Shown: piece after piece, positions 7,896 to 16,856 of the stretch
Position numbering within the stretch: the stretch's first letter is position 1
How the letters are laid out: each line of letters opens with the position of its first letter
Assembly: GCF_000626675.1 (NCBI RefSeq)
Contig: NZ_CP006842.1
Location: 310,001 to 374,000, forward strand
Direction: 5' to 3'
Length of the DNA: 64,000 nt
Source of the DNA: Corynebacterium glyciniphilum AJ 3170
Lineage (GTDB): Bacteria > Actinomycetota > Actinomycetes > Mycobacteriales > Mycobacteriaceae
Made by a program: the position numbers and the translations under genes
The notes under the pieces: model-generated
The model's database searches: none
The model's input: only the letters and a program-made list of their open reading frames with translations
Told to the model about the DNA's origin: nothing

Positions 7896-8608
7896 GGGGC
7901 GTCTCCTCGGGTAGTGGGAATTGTTTCTTTCAGGCGCTGCAGCCATTCCTGGAGTAGCCGTGTCTCGGCAGTTCCGAGGATGTCCGGATGTGCGGCGGCA
8001 AGTTCCGCTGCTGTGGAGAGCGTTCGGTCGTCGGCGTCGTCACTCCCGGTCTCCGTGTCGGTGATCGCGCTGATGACGCCTTCGCGGACGGCGGCTGAGA
8101 GGGTGGGGTCCGGGGTGCCCTCGATGATCTGGCGGAGAGTGACCCCGATATTGGTCGCCAGGATATGGGCCTTGGCCTGCTCCGGTGGAACGGTTAATCG
8201 GCCCTGGTCGGAGGCCTGTGTTGTCAGACTGAGCAGAATTTCGTCGGGACGGGACTGGGCGGCCGGGGCATGGCCGGGCTGCACTTTTCCGTACATCAGG
8301 GCGTAGAAGCCCGGATTCGCCAGGCCGAAGTCGACGTGAGCGTCCCATCCGGTGCGGATGTCCTGGATCGGGTCGCCGGACCATTCCATGGCCTGTTTCT
8401 CGGAAATGTACATGTCGAAACCGTGCTCGACAACGGCGTCGGCAAGGCCTTGTTTGGAGCCGAAGAAGTGGTACGCCGTGGGAAGTTTGACGCCTACGAC
8501 CTCGCACACTGCCCGCAGTGAGAAGTCCTCGCCGGGGGAGCGGGCGATCATGTCCGCGGCTGCGGCGATCAGCTTTTCCCTTGTGCCTGTCGACATGTCC
8601 TTGCCCAT
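7892..8608 (-). CDS. TetR-family transcriptional regulator
   Basis: A 238-residue TetR protein. The DNA-binding domain covers about residues 6-60 (REKLIAAAADMIARSPGEDFSLRAVCEVVGVK, then LPTAYHFFGSKQGL). The C-terminal part resembles the TetR_C class with a WDAHVDFGLANPGFYALMYG core. It is divergent from a short-chain dehydrogenase gene, and two 13 bp palindromes lie in the 83 bp between them (8627-8639 and 8648-8660), so it probably represses that gene and itself. The downstream small membrane gene overlaps its stop. Confidence 0.9.
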   Translation of the reverse strand: MGKDMSTGTREKLIAAAADMIARSPGEDFSLRAVCEVVGVKLPTAYHFFGSKQGLADAVVEHGFDMYISEKQAMEWSGDPIQDIRTGWDAHVDFGLANPGFYALMYGKVQPGHAPAAQSRPDEILLSLTTQASDQGRLTVPPEQAKAHILATNIGVTLRQIIEGTPDPTLSAAVREGVISAITDTETGSDDADDRTLSTAAELAAAHPDILGTAETRLLQEWLQRLKETIPTTRGDAP

Positions 8609-8626
8609 GCTGCTACGGTAGCGTAC

Positions 8627-8639
8627 ATATCATCGATAT
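8627..8639. promoter_or_regulatory. Palindromic operator 1 between TetR and SDR genes
   Basis: ATATCATCGATAT, a 13 bp near-palindrome whose outer ATATC/GATAT arms are identical to those of operator 2. The two centres are 21 bp apart, two helical turns, so two TetR dimers could sit on the same face of the DNA. Confidence 0.65.
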
Positions 8640-8647
8640 ATGGCAAT

Positions 8648-8660
8648 ATATCGGCGATAT
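8648..8660. promoter_or_regulatory. Palindromic operator 2 between TetR and SDR genes
   Basis: ATATCGGCGATAT, a palindrome around a central G, 32 bp before the SDR start codon. Together with operator 1 it forms the only AT-rich stretch here and probably overlaps both promoters. Confidence 0.65.
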
Positions 8661-8691
8661 GAGGGTTCTGTACACGACACAGGAAGGCACC

Positions 8692-9447
8692 ATGACTGAA
8701 CACACGCTCAAGGGAAAGAACGTCCTGATCGCCGGAGGCGGAAAGAATCTCGGAGGTCTGCTAGCACGGCAGTCGGCGGCCGCCGGTGCGAATGTGGTGA
8801 TCCACTACAACTCTGACGGCTCGCGCGAGGAGGCCGAAGCCACCCTCGCAGCTGTCGAGGCCGAAGGTGTCCAGGGCGCGGTCCTGCAGGCCGACCTGAC
8901 GTCGCCGGAGAACGTCGCCACACTGTTCGCAGACGCGGAGAAGGCCGTCGGGAGGATCGACGTCGCGGTGAACACGGCGGGAAAGGTCCTGCGTAAGCCC
9001 ATCGTGGACACCACGGAGGACGAGTACGATTCGATGCTCGACATCAACGCCAAGGCCGCCTATTTCTTCCTCAAGGAGGCGGGTCGGCATCTGGCTGACG
9101 ACGGCAAGATCATCACCGTGGTTACCGCGCTGTTGGCCGCCTTCACCGACGGCTACTCCACGTATGCAGGTGGAAAGTCCCCGGTGGAGCACTTCACGCG
9201 TGCGGCCTCCAAGGAGTTCGCCGACCGCGGTATCTCGGTGAATGCCGTCGCGCCGGGGCCGATGGACACGCCGTTCTTCTATGGTCAGGAAACGCCGGAA
9301 CGAGTCGAGTTCCACAAATCGCAGGCCATGGGGAACCAGCTCACCCAGATCGAGGACATTGCGCCGATCATCAGGTTCTTGGCGACCGAAGGCTGGTGGA
9401 TCACCGGCCAGACGATCTTCGCCAACGGTGGCTACACCACACGGTGA
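8692..9447 (+). CDS. Short-chain dehydrogenase/reductase
   Basis: A 251-residue Rossmann oxidoreductase. The cofactor loop is GGGKNLGG, a variant of TGxxxGIG. The NNAG-like motif is NTAGK, and the active-site Tyr-Lys pair is intact in YAGGK, followed by VNAVAPGPMDTPF. The C-terminus ITGQTIFANGGY is typical of classical SDRs. The start ATG 8692 has AGGAAGG upstream. The substrate is unknown. Divergence from a TetR gene with twin operators suggests inducible detoxification of a carbonyl or quinone compound. Confidence 0.9.
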   Translation: MTEHTLKGKNVLIAGGGKNLGGLLARQSAAAGANVVIHYNSDGSREEAEATLAAVEAEGVQGAVLQADLTSPENVATLFADAEKAVGRIDVAVNTAGKVLRKPIVDTTEDEYDSMLDINAKAAYFFLKEAGRHLADDGKIITVVTALLAAFTDGYSTYAGGKSPVEHFTRAASKEFADRGISVNAVAPGPMDTPFFYGQETPERVEFHKSQAMGNQLTQIEDIAPIIRFLATEGWWITGQTIFANGGYTTR

Positions 9448-9535
9448 CAGTGCCGGGATCACCAGATTTTATAGCTGCCGGTGATTCTGTAACACCGATA
9501 TGGCGCTTCCGCTGCCCGCCGTAAGAATGGGAACC

Positions 9536-10468
9536 ATGATTCACCTCAAGGTTCTCCGCCGGGCCGCCGCGCTGGCCCTCACCGGGATCATCGCATTCTC
9601 TGCGACCGCCCACGCGGCCGACTACCCGAGCTACTCTGGCGGCGGCAACTACAGCGTCGCCGAATACGGCGAATGGGCTCCCCCGCCATTCGGGCCGGGA
9701 GGAGTGCCCGTGCTCCAGTTCGGCCACCGGGACTACGTTCCCCGGTCGTCGAACCCGGACCAGAAGTTCCCGTTCGTGCTGATGACCGCCGGTGTAGGCG
9801 GAGACGGACGGTTCTTCGGTGAGACCTACGCCAAAAAGCTCGCCTCGCGGGGTTATGCCGTCCGCATCGGATACGGGGCGGCGAACCTCACCTTCGCGAC
9901 CCCGGAGGCGCACCTCAGCAGTATCGGCCTGGAGATCACCCAGGGTCGCCCGGGGCCGCTCACGCAGAAGGCGGACTTCTCGCGCAGCGCACTCGTCGGC
10001 TATTCCGCCGGCGCGGGTGCATCGCTGTGGGCGTCAGCGACACAGGGTGGGGTGGGGGTTCTCGGGGCGAAGATACCCGGGTTCCGCCTGGCAGGAGCCG
10101 TCAACATGGGGTTGCCTGCGAACTATTATGCAGCGGAGCCCCTGGTCCCTGACAACCTTCCTGTTCTGATCATGTACGGGGAGAACGACCCCTACGGTCT
10201 CGGCGGTGTTTCCCACCAGGCGATGCATGCGTTGGCAGAACACAAGCACCAGACGATCGTCGGGGTGCGTGGAGCCGATCATCTCGGTCCTGTGACCACT
10301 GGACCGGTGGACTACCAGGGCCGCTATTTCACCCTCATGACGGCATGGCTCGACGGACAGCTGCGCGGCGACCAGGGAGCGCGTGAGGGTTTCCGGGTCC
10401 GTGATCGCGGCCTGGTTCGCCCTGACTACTACACCGTCTACGACCAGACTGCGCGAGCGCGGCGGTAG
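9536..10468 (+). CDS. Secreted alpha/beta-hydrolase (lipase/esterase-like)
   Basis: A 310-residue protein. Residues 1-28 form a clear Sec signal peptide (basic start, ALALTGIIAFSATAHA, cleavage after AHA). The mature part is an alpha/beta hydrolase with the nucleophile elbow GYSAG (Ser157), Asp218 in YGENDPYG and His249 in GADHLG, giving a full triad. The architecture resembles secreted actinobacterial lipases/chlorophyllase-like enzymes, but the substrate is not clear. ATG 9536 is preceded by a weak GGGAA; ATG 9527 is an alternative adding three residues. It stands alone, converging on the aldehyde dehydrogenase gene with nine bases between stops. Confidence 0.85.
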   Translation: MIHLKVLRRAAALALTGIIAFSATAHAADYPSYSGGGNYSVAEYGEWAPPPFGPGGVPVLQFGHRDYVPRSSNPDQKFPFVLMTAGVGGDGRFFGETYAKKLASRGYAVRIGYGAANLTFATPEAHLSSIGLEITQGRPGPLTQKADFSRSALVGYSAGAGASLWASATQGGVGVLGAKIPGFRLAGAVNMGLPANYYAAEPLVPDNLPVLIMYGENDPYGLGGVSHQAMHALAEHKHQTIVGVRGADHLGPVTTGPVDYQGRYFTLMTAWLDGQLRGDQGAREGFRVRDRGLVRPDYYTVYDQTARARR

Positions 10469-10477
10469 GGGCGGTTA

Positions 10478-11872
10478 CTACTTCTTGACCGAGAACAGGC
10501 GTTTGTTGACGAATTCGTCCATACCCAACGGTCCCAGCTCACGGCCGTAACCGGAACGCTTCACCCCGCCGAACGGCATCTCCTCGGTCTCGGGCGGCGC
10601 CTGGTTGACACCCACCATGCCGGCCTGCAGCCCCTCGGCGAACTTCTCCGCACGACCCTTCTCAGTGGCAAAGACAGAGGACCCCAGACCGTACTGGGTG
10701 TCATTGGCCAGCTGCAGCGCCTCCTCATCGGAGGAGACCTTGTACACCTGCACCACCGGGCCGAAGAACTCCTCATAGTAGATATCCGAACCGACCTCGA
10801 TGTCGGTGAGCACCGCTGGAGAGACAAAGAACCCCTCGGCATACTCACCACCGAGCCGCTGCCCACCGGTGCGCAGCGTCGCACCAGCATCCACGGCTGT
10901 CTTGATCTGCGCGACGATCTTGTCAGCCGCACCCTCCGACGACATCGGCCCGAAGGCCTCAAGCACATTGTCGACCTTCGTGGGATCCGACGGTGTCAGC
11001 GCACCGATGATGTGCACAGCCTCGTCAACGAACTCGTCGTAGATGTCCTCATGCACGATGATGCGCTTGTTGGAGTTGCACGCCTGACCGGTGTTCTCCA
11101 GACGGATCTCCAGCGCGTTACGGGCCGCGGCCCGGATATCGTCACTGGACAGGATCACATACGGATCCGAGCCACCCAGCTCCAACACGGCCTTCTTCAA
11201 CGCCGAGCCGGCCTGCGCGGCGATCGCGGCACCGGCACGCTCGGAACCGGTGAGTGAAACGCCCTGGACCCGGGGATCCTCGATAATCGTGGCGATCTGG
11301 TCATGGGTGGCGAAGATATTGGTGTACACGCCCTCAGGCACACCGGCTTGCTCCATGATCTTCGCGATGGCCAAGGCCGACTCCGGCACGCTTTCGGCGT
11401 GCTTGAGCAGGATGGTGTTACCCAGCATCAGATTCGGCGCGGCGAACCGGGCGACCTGGTAGTACGGGTAGTTCCAGGGCATGATGCCCAGCAGCGTGCC
11501 GACGGGGCGGCGCTGTACGACGCTGCGGGATTCGGCGGTGTCCTCGAGCACGAGGTCTTCGGTGAACTTCGCGGCGTGGTCGGCGTAGTAGCGGAAGATG
11601 TCGCCGCTGAACTCTGCTTCGCCGGGGGCCTCGGCGACGGGTTTGCCCATCTCGCGGGTGATGATCGCGCCGAGTTCGTCCTGTCGTTCGGCGAACAGGT
11701 CGGCGACACGGCGGACGATTTCTGCGCGTTCCTCGATGCTGGTGGCACCCCAGGAGGCTGCGGCGTTGTGCGCGTTGTCCAGGGCGGTGCTGATGTCGGC
11801 GTCGGTGGCGTGGTCGTGCTCGGACAGGACGGTGCCGGTGGCGACGTCGATGCTGCGGTAGGCGTTGCTCAT
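10478..11872 (-). CDS. NAD(P)-dependent aldehyde dehydrogenase (succinate-semialdehyde/aminoaldehyde type)
   Basis: A 464-residue aldehyde dehydrogenase with Glu231 in LELGGSDP and catalytic Cys265 in NTGQACNSNKR, plus the PWNYP and SLTGSERAG cofactor segments. The NTGQACNSNKR context and short N-terminus are typical of succinate-semialdehyde dehydrogenases of the YneI/GabD2 type. As last gene of the amine-oxidase operon (24 bp after the amidohydrolase gene) it probably oxidises the aldehyde made by that oxidase, for example 4-aminobutanal or succinate semialdehyde. A second gabD lies at 26591, so this copy may have the aminoaldehyde role. Confidence 0.9.
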   Translation of the reverse strand: MSNAYRSIDVATGTVLSEHDHATDADISTALDNAHNAAASWGATSIEERAEIVRRVADLFAERQDELGAIITREMGKPVAEAPGEAEFSGDIFRYYADHAAKFTEDLVLEDTAESRSVVQRRPVGTLLGIMPWNYPYYQVARFAAPNLMLGNTILLKHAESVPESALAIAKIMEQAGVPEGVYTNIFATHDQIATIIEDPRVQGVSLTGSERAGAAIAAQAGSALKKAVLELGGSDPYVILSSDDIRAAARNALEIRLENTGQACNSNKRIIVHEDIYDEFVDEAVHIIGALTPSDPTKVDNVLEAFGPMSSEGAADKIVAQIKTAVDAGATLRTGGQRLGGEYAEGFFVSPAVLTDIEVGSDIYYEEFFGPVVQVYKVSSDEEALQLANDTQYGLGSSVFATEKGRAEKFAEGLQAGMVGVNQAPPETEEMPFGGVKRSGYGRELGPLGMDEFVNKRLFSVKK

Positions 11873-11896
11873 GGTGTTCTCCTTGGTCGGTTCGTG

Positions 11897-13543
11897 TCAG
11901 TTCTTGTCGGTGGTGGAGGTGTGCGTGCGCTCACCGAGGACATATGTGGCGACGACCTCGGCCTCGAGAATCTCCCGGGGGTCGACCTCGAGGGGGTTGA
12001 CGTCCAGCTCGATGAAGTTTGCCTGGAACCCTGGTCGGATCTGACCGGTGCTGTCCATATGTCCAGCGTAGGCACCTCCGGCGGTGAGTGCAGTAAGCGC
12101 CTCAGCGGGGGTGAATGCGCGCTCCGGATGGTACGGCGGCAGGGAAGGGGACAGAGAGGAACCGCCGGTCAGGGCGATGTAGAGGTTTGGTAGAGCTTCG
12201 TGGGGCGCGGTCGGGGCATCAGTCCCCAGGGTCATCGGGATGCCTGCATCCCGGAACTTGTGCCACGGGAAGCCACGCTCTTGGCGTTCGTCACCGAGGA
12301 CGGCCTTCCAGTTCTCCATGATCGCCGGATCGCTGTGGACAGGCTGCATGGAAGCGACTGTACCGAGTTCCGCCATACGGCGGATCGTGTCATCTGTGAC
12401 GGTCTCGAGGTGTTCCACCCGGTGGCGGCGGGACCTGATGTCACTCCGGTTCTCTGCGGCGCAGTGCTCCAGGACCTCGATCGCGATCTCGCTGGTACGG
12501 TCGCCGATCGCGTGCATGGCGATCTGCAGACCTGCGGCATCCGCAGTGGCTGCGACGGGCTTCATTCGCTCGGCGTCCCAGATGGGATCGGCATTGGTAC
12601 CGTCGGCGTAGGGGCAGCACATCGTCGCGGTCTTCGCGTCGATGACCCCGTCCATGATGAACTTCACCCCCGCAATCCGGAACCAACGGTCCTCGCCACT
12701 GGTGGAGAGCTCGTCACGGAGATCCACGGTCCGCGACACCTGGGCCTCGTTCTCGTCAAGGTCGGGCTGGGCGACCATCAGCACATGCCCGGTGATGGGG
12801 AACGGTAGCCGGCCGTCCCTGGCGAGAATCGTGCGCAGGGCGGTGATCTCGGCTTCGGTCAGCGCCATGTCGGTCACGCTGGTCACCCCGGACCTGAGGT
12901 AGGCGTCGAAGGCGAGTTCCAGTGCCTGGACGTGATCCTGCGGAGTGCTGATCCGCTCGAGGAAATCACGGGCGTACTTGCGCCCGGCGGTCTCGTAGAG
13001 CAGACCGGTGGCTTCGCCCGCGGCATTCCGGGCGATTTCACCGCCTACGGGGTTGGGGGTGTCACGGTCGATGCCTGCTTCACGCAGTGCCGCCGAGTTC
13101 ACCCAGGTGGAGTGCAGGTCATTGGCGTCGAGGTAGACGGGGATGTCGGGGAGAACCTCATCCAGCATCGCCGCAGTGGGGTGGGTGTCGCCGACGGAAT
13201 CGAAGAGCCAACCGCCGCCGAGCACACGCGGTGCCCCGGGATTCTGGTCGAGCCATTGCAGGAGACGGTCCTGGATCTCCCCGAGCGTCTGGCAGTCGCG
13301 GAGTTGTGCTTTTCCGAGAGCGGTGCCGAACGAGGCCAGGTGGGTGTGTGAGTCGATGATGCCTGGGGCGATGAAGCGGCCCCGGAGGTCGACTTCGGTG
13401 ACGGTCTTTCCGACCACCTCCCGGACACGCTCGACTGAGCCCACAGCACTGAATTTCCCGTCGGTGACTGCGAAGGCTCCGGTGGTGGTGCCGTCGGTGT
13501 CTGCAGTGAAAACGGTGGCGTTGGTGTAGATAGTCGTGGTCAA
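11897..13543 (-). CDS. YtcJ-like amidohydrolase
   Basis: A 548-residue metal-dependent hydrolase of the amidohydrolase superfamily, YtcJ/DUF-like branch. Motifs: FIAPGIIDSHTHL (HxH metal site), AMHAIGDRTSE, HRVEHLETV and LGTDAPTAPHEALP with the catalytic Asp. The family removes N-acyl groups or opens amide bonds on poorly known substrates. The start is TTG 13543, an uncommon codon, supported by AGGAGA six bases upstream and by the family-like MTTTIYTNATVFT beginning. It follows the NCS1 permease after nine bases in the same operon, which suggests the permease imports its substrate or a related nitrogen compound. Confidence 0.88.
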   Translation of the reverse strand: MTTTIYTNATVFTADTDGTTTGAFAVTDGKFSAVGSVERVREVVGKTVTEVDLRGRFIAPGIIDSHTHLASFGTALGKAQLRDCQTLGEIQDRLLQWLDQNPGAPRVLGGGWLFDSVGDTHPTAAMLDEVLPDIPVYLDANDLHSTWVNSAALREAGIDRDTPNPVGGEIARNAAGEATGLLYETAGRKYARDFLERISTPQDHVQALELAFDAYLRSGVTSVTDMALTEAEITALRTILARDGRLPFPITGHVLMVAQPDLDENEAQVSRTVDLRDELSTSGEDRWFRIAGVKFIMDGVIDAKTATMCCPYADGTNADPIWDAERMKPVAATADAAGLQIAMHAIGDRTSEIAIEVLEHCAAENRSDIRSRRHRVEHLETVTDDTIRRMAELGTVASMQPVHSDPAIMENWKAVLGDERQERGFPWHKFRDAGIPMTLGTDAPTAPHEALPNLYIALTGGSSLSPSLPPYHPERAFTPAEALTALTAGGAYAGHMDSTGQIRPGFQANFIELDVNPLEVDPREILEAEVVATYVLGERTHTSTTDKN

Positions 13544-13552
13544 GGTGATCTC

Positions 13553-15055
13553 CTATCGGGTGGCGGTGTCGGGAAGCGGCTCATTGACGGTTGCGGAGTC
13601 CTTGCGGACGCGATTACCTGCCATGACGACATACGAAGCGGCAGCGACGATCATGCCTGCTGGAATGGACAGGTCCATTCCCGTCAGAGCGGACAGGGGA
13701 CCGACGAAGACATCCGTGTTGATAAACAGAGCGGAGGCGACACCACCGAGGACCAGGCTGAACAGGCCGGGCCAGTTCCAGCCGTTTCGGTACCAGTAAC
13801 GACTTGTCGGTGTCTCGTCGAACAGGTTCGGGTCGTTGTACCGGTTTCTCCGCAGGATGACATCCGTGACGTAGACGGCGATCAAGGGTGCTGAAGCGAT
13901 GATCACGAGCTGAAGGAGCAGGGAGACGGAGGTGGTGAAGTCGTAGATGGCGACCGACACGATGGTCAGGACGGTGCCGATGACGGCGATGATCAGAGTG
14001 GAAGGGATCCTGCGGATGGGGATCCCCAGAGCCTGGAGCGACAGGCTGGCGCTGTAAGTCGTCATCCCGTTCAACCCGATAGCAGCGACAATGACAGCGA
14101 TCGTGAAAATCGGGAAGAACCAGGAAGGAAGCCCGCTGTCGAAGGCTCCCATCGGGTCCCCGACCATGTCGAAACCTGCGCCGGTCGCAATCAGGGCACC
14201 AATCATCGTGAAGAGGATGCCGGGCAACGCCCCACCGAAGGCTGTGGCTCCGGCGGTCTTCCATACTGGAGTCGACCGGGGCAGGTAACGCGCCATGTCG
14301 GGACTGTTGATGAATGACAGCGGAGTGGAGCCCAGGATGGTGACCCCAATGGTCATCGTGGCGACCAGTGATGTTCCACTGAGTTTTTCGGTGGGCTCGT
14401 AGCTGAAGTCGAAATGCGGGAACATGAATATTGTCGCCGCGAGAAAGACAACCACCAGGCCGTTGGCTACGTAGGGGTAGAGCCTGGTGATCAGTCCGTG
14501 TCCGTAGATTGCGACGAGCACGGTTATCAGTGCGATGACGATGACGACGATGATGCCGACCAGTTGAGTCGAAGGAACTCCGACCCGACTCAGAAGTCCG
14601 AGTCCGTTGACCGAGGCCGATGACCATGTCAGCGACAGGTACACCGCAGCTAGAAGCCAGCCGTAGAGGCCGACGATGACCTTGTTTCCACGTAGACCGT
14701 AGAACGCGCGGCTGACTACTGAGCCGGATGTACCGGACGCCGGACCACTGATGGCGATGACGCCGACAAACACCCAGCACAGGGATACAATGAGCGAGAC
14801 CGCTACAGTCTGCACCAGGCTGAGTCCGAGTCCGGCGACCATCAGCGCTCCCATGGTGATGGTGAGGAAGCTGATGTTGGGGGTGGCCCACACCCAGAAG
14901 AGTGAGCTCGGCTTGCCGCCTCGTTCTTCATCAGAAATGTACTCGATGCCACGGGATTCGGGCCCGGACAGCGAACCCGTCTCGTCTACCCCGGTATCCG
15001 TAGGCCCGGTCTCGTGTGGATCCACGGGAGTAGTGGTGGGTTTCGTGGTGCTCAT
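13553..15055 (-). CDS. NCS1-family permease (purine/cytosine permease-like)
   Basis: A 500-residue membrane protein with about 12 hydrophobic helices and a 40-residue polar N-terminus. The region FWVWATPNISFLTITMGALM, followed by GPASGTSGSVVSRAFYGLRGN, is the nucleobase:cation symporter-1 signature. The family imports nucleobases, hydantoins, allantoin or related heterocycles with protons or sodium. It lies four bases after the amidase gene and nine before the amidohydrolase, so substrates containing amide nitrogen are likely. Exact substrate unknown. Confidence 0.88.
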   Translation of the reverse strand: MSTTKPTTTPVDPHETGPTDTGVDETGSLSGPESRGIEYISDEERGGKPSSLFWVWATPNISFLTITMGALMVAGLGLSLVQTVAVSLIVSLCWVFVGVIAISGPASGTSGSVVSRAFYGLRGNKVIVGLYGWLLAAVYLSLTWSSASVNGLGLLSRVGVPSTQLVGIIVVIVIALITVLVAIYGHGLITRLYPYVANGLVVVFLAATIFMFPHFDFSYEPTEKLSGTSLVATMTIGVTILGSTPLSFINSPDMARYLPRSTPVWKTAGATAFGGALPGILFTMIGALIATGAGFDMVGDPMGAFDSGLPSWFFPIFTIAVIVAAIGLNGMTTYSASLSLQALGIPIRRIPSTLIIAVIGTVLTIVSVAIYDFTTSVSLLLQLVIIASAPLIAVYVTDVILRRNRYNDPNLFDETPTSRYWYRNGWNWPGLFSLVLGGVASALFINTDVFVGPLSALTGMDLSIPAGMIVAAASYVVMAGNRVRKDSATVNEPLPDTATR

Positions 15056-15059
15056 GGTG

Positions 15060-16856
15060 TCACCTCTCTGAGGGTGTGCTGGGGGTGGTGCGTTCTGGTG
15101 GTGTTCGACGGGTCCGGACCGGTGCTGTTGCCTCGATCTCGGCGCCGAACCTGAGCAGTCGGTTGTCGTCCCAGGCCCGCCCGGCGATGGTGAGTCCGAC
15201 CGGCATTCCTTTGTCCGCGGTGATTCCCATCGGCACCGTGACCGTGGGGATGCCGAGGTGGCGGGGGACGAGATTTCCGGTGGCGACCCAGACCCCGTTA
15301 CGCCAGGCGGCGTCTGCGGAGGACGGGGCGGTGTCGGCGTCAGCCGGACCGATATCCGCCATCGCGGGGAATATCACCGCGTCGAGTCCCAGGTCATCCA
15401 TCCAGTTCTCGAGATCGACGCGCCTGGTCTCCTCGAGCCCACGGACACCGTCGGGCAGTAACCTGAAGCTGGAGTTGTCCGTGAGGTCGGAGGGACCGGT
15501 GTAACCCAGCCTCGCGATGAGCGACGGGTAGGTGGCGATATCGTCGTCGAATCCGTCGTAGCGGTCGGGGAGGGCCCCTTCAGGATGGGGGAAGATCCGT
15601 GTTCCGTCGACGTCGGCGAGGGAGTGGAAGGAGGGGGCTCCGTTGGCCTGCAGGAAATCCTCCCACGACCAGGCTGCGAGCGCGCTGACCTCCATATCGA
15701 GGTAATCCGCGCTGACCAGCCCGCGGGTGGAGATCGTGGGAGCTCCGGGACGATCACCCTCGTAGTTTGTGACAACCGGGAAATCCACCTCGATGACGGT
15801 GGCGCCGGCGGTCTCGAGGTCCGCCCGCACCGCCTGCCAGAGGGCGATGACAGCCGGAGATGTGGTGATCCGCTGCCCCATAGGGCCTCCGACACCGACG
15901 TCGCCGGTGCGGTCACCACCGGTTCCCGCTGCTTCGTCTGCGTTGACGTACATCGTCGGGATTCCGAAACGGACCCCGGTCAGTCCGTGAGAGCCGTCAG
16001 CGACATCCCGGTAGGACGAGGGCCGGATCTCGGAGGACGCCGGAATGTCGATCCACGGCTGCATACGCCAGAAGTCGCCGCGGGTGGTGTGGTCGTCGGC
16101 GACGACGACGTCCAGCACCTCAGCCATGTCGGCCATGGACCGGGTGTGGGGTACGACGACGTCCATGGTCGGTACCAGCGGCCAGTTGCCGCGGGTGGAG
16201 ATCACTCCACGTGACGGCGTGTAGGCGCACAACGCGTTGCAGGACGCCGGGGCCCGTCCGGACGACCATGTCTCTTCACCCAGGCCGAAGGCGGCGAACT
16301 CCGCCGCGGTCGCACTTCCGGATCCGTTCGATGACCCGGAGGCGAACGCGCTGGTCAGGTAGTCGGGGTTGTAGGGGCTTTCCGCGCGGCCGTGGAGGCC
16401 GCGCTGCATGCCGCCGTTCGCCATCGGCGGCATGGTGGTCAGCCCTATCAGGACCGCACCACCGTTGCGTAACCGCTCGATGGTGAACGCGTCTTTCTGG
16501 GCAACGAGGTCGGCGAAGGCGGGGGACCCCGCCGATGCGGTCAGCCCACGGGCGAGATAGGACTCTTTCGCGGTGTAGGGAATACCGTCCAGCGGTCCGA
16601 GGGTGGTGCCGGAGCGGCGGCGCTCATCGGAGGAGCGTGCCTCGTCCAGTGCACCGGGGTTGTCGACGATGACCGCGTTGAGCGGGACGCCGCCGTCGCG
16701 GGCACATCCGTCCTCGCGGGACGGATCGGGGCGGTCGAACCGTTCGATCCGCTCACGGTACGCTTCCACGAGTTCGACGGACGTTGTGGCACCGCTTTCG
16801 AGATCGGCGCGGAGTTCGGCGATGGACTTCCCCGTCACATCGTAGACATCAGACAT
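15060..16856 (-). CDS. Amidase-signature-family amidase
   Basis: A 598-residue enzyme, longer than usual for the family (470-520). The Ser-cisSer-Lys triad can be placed: Lys97 in GIPYTAKES, cis-Ser176 in GSSNGSGSATA and nucleophile Ser199 in ETWSSGRAPA. The usual DTGGS before the nucleophile is ETWSS here. The start ATG 16856 lies inside the end of the agmatine-deiminase-like gene (8 bp overlap), so the two are coupled. By context it may hydrolyse the carbamoyl or amide product of that deiminase, a job normally done by a nitrilase-type AguB; this is inference. Confidence 0.85.
   Translation of the reverse strand: MSDVYDVTGKSIAELRADLESGATTSVELVEAYRERIERFDRPDPSREDGCARDGGVPLNAVIVDNPGALDEARSSDERRRSGTTLGPLDGIPYTAKESYLARGLTASAGSPAFADLVAQKDAFTIERLRNGGAVLIGLTTMPPMANGGMQRGLHGRAESPYNPDYLTSAFASGSSNGSGSATAAEFAAFGLGEETWSSGRAPASCNALCAYTPSRGVISTRGNWPLVPTMDVVVPHTRSMADMAEVLDVVVADDHTTRGDFWRMQPWIDIPASSEIRPSSYRDVADGSHGLTGVRFGIPTMYVNADEAAGTGGDRTGDVGVGGPMGQRITTSPAVIALWQAVRADLETAGATVIEVDFPVVTNYEGDRPGAPTISTRGLVSADYLDMEVSALAAWSWEDFLQANGAPSFHSLADVDGTRIFPHPEGALPDRYDGFDDDIATYPSLIARLGYTGPSDLTDNSSFRLLPDGVRGLEETRRVDLENWMDDLGLDAVIFPAMADIGPADADTAPSSADAAWRNGVWVATGNLVPRHLGIPTVTVPMGITADKGMPVGLTIAGRAWDDNRLLRFGAEIEATAPVRTRRTPPERTTPSTPSER

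Noticed and set aside
9452..9490. ATCACC...GGTGAT dyad between the SDR and secreted hydrolase genes as a terminator
   Set aside because: The arms are only six to seven bases, the loop is about 17 bases and no T-tract follows; too weak to list as a feature.
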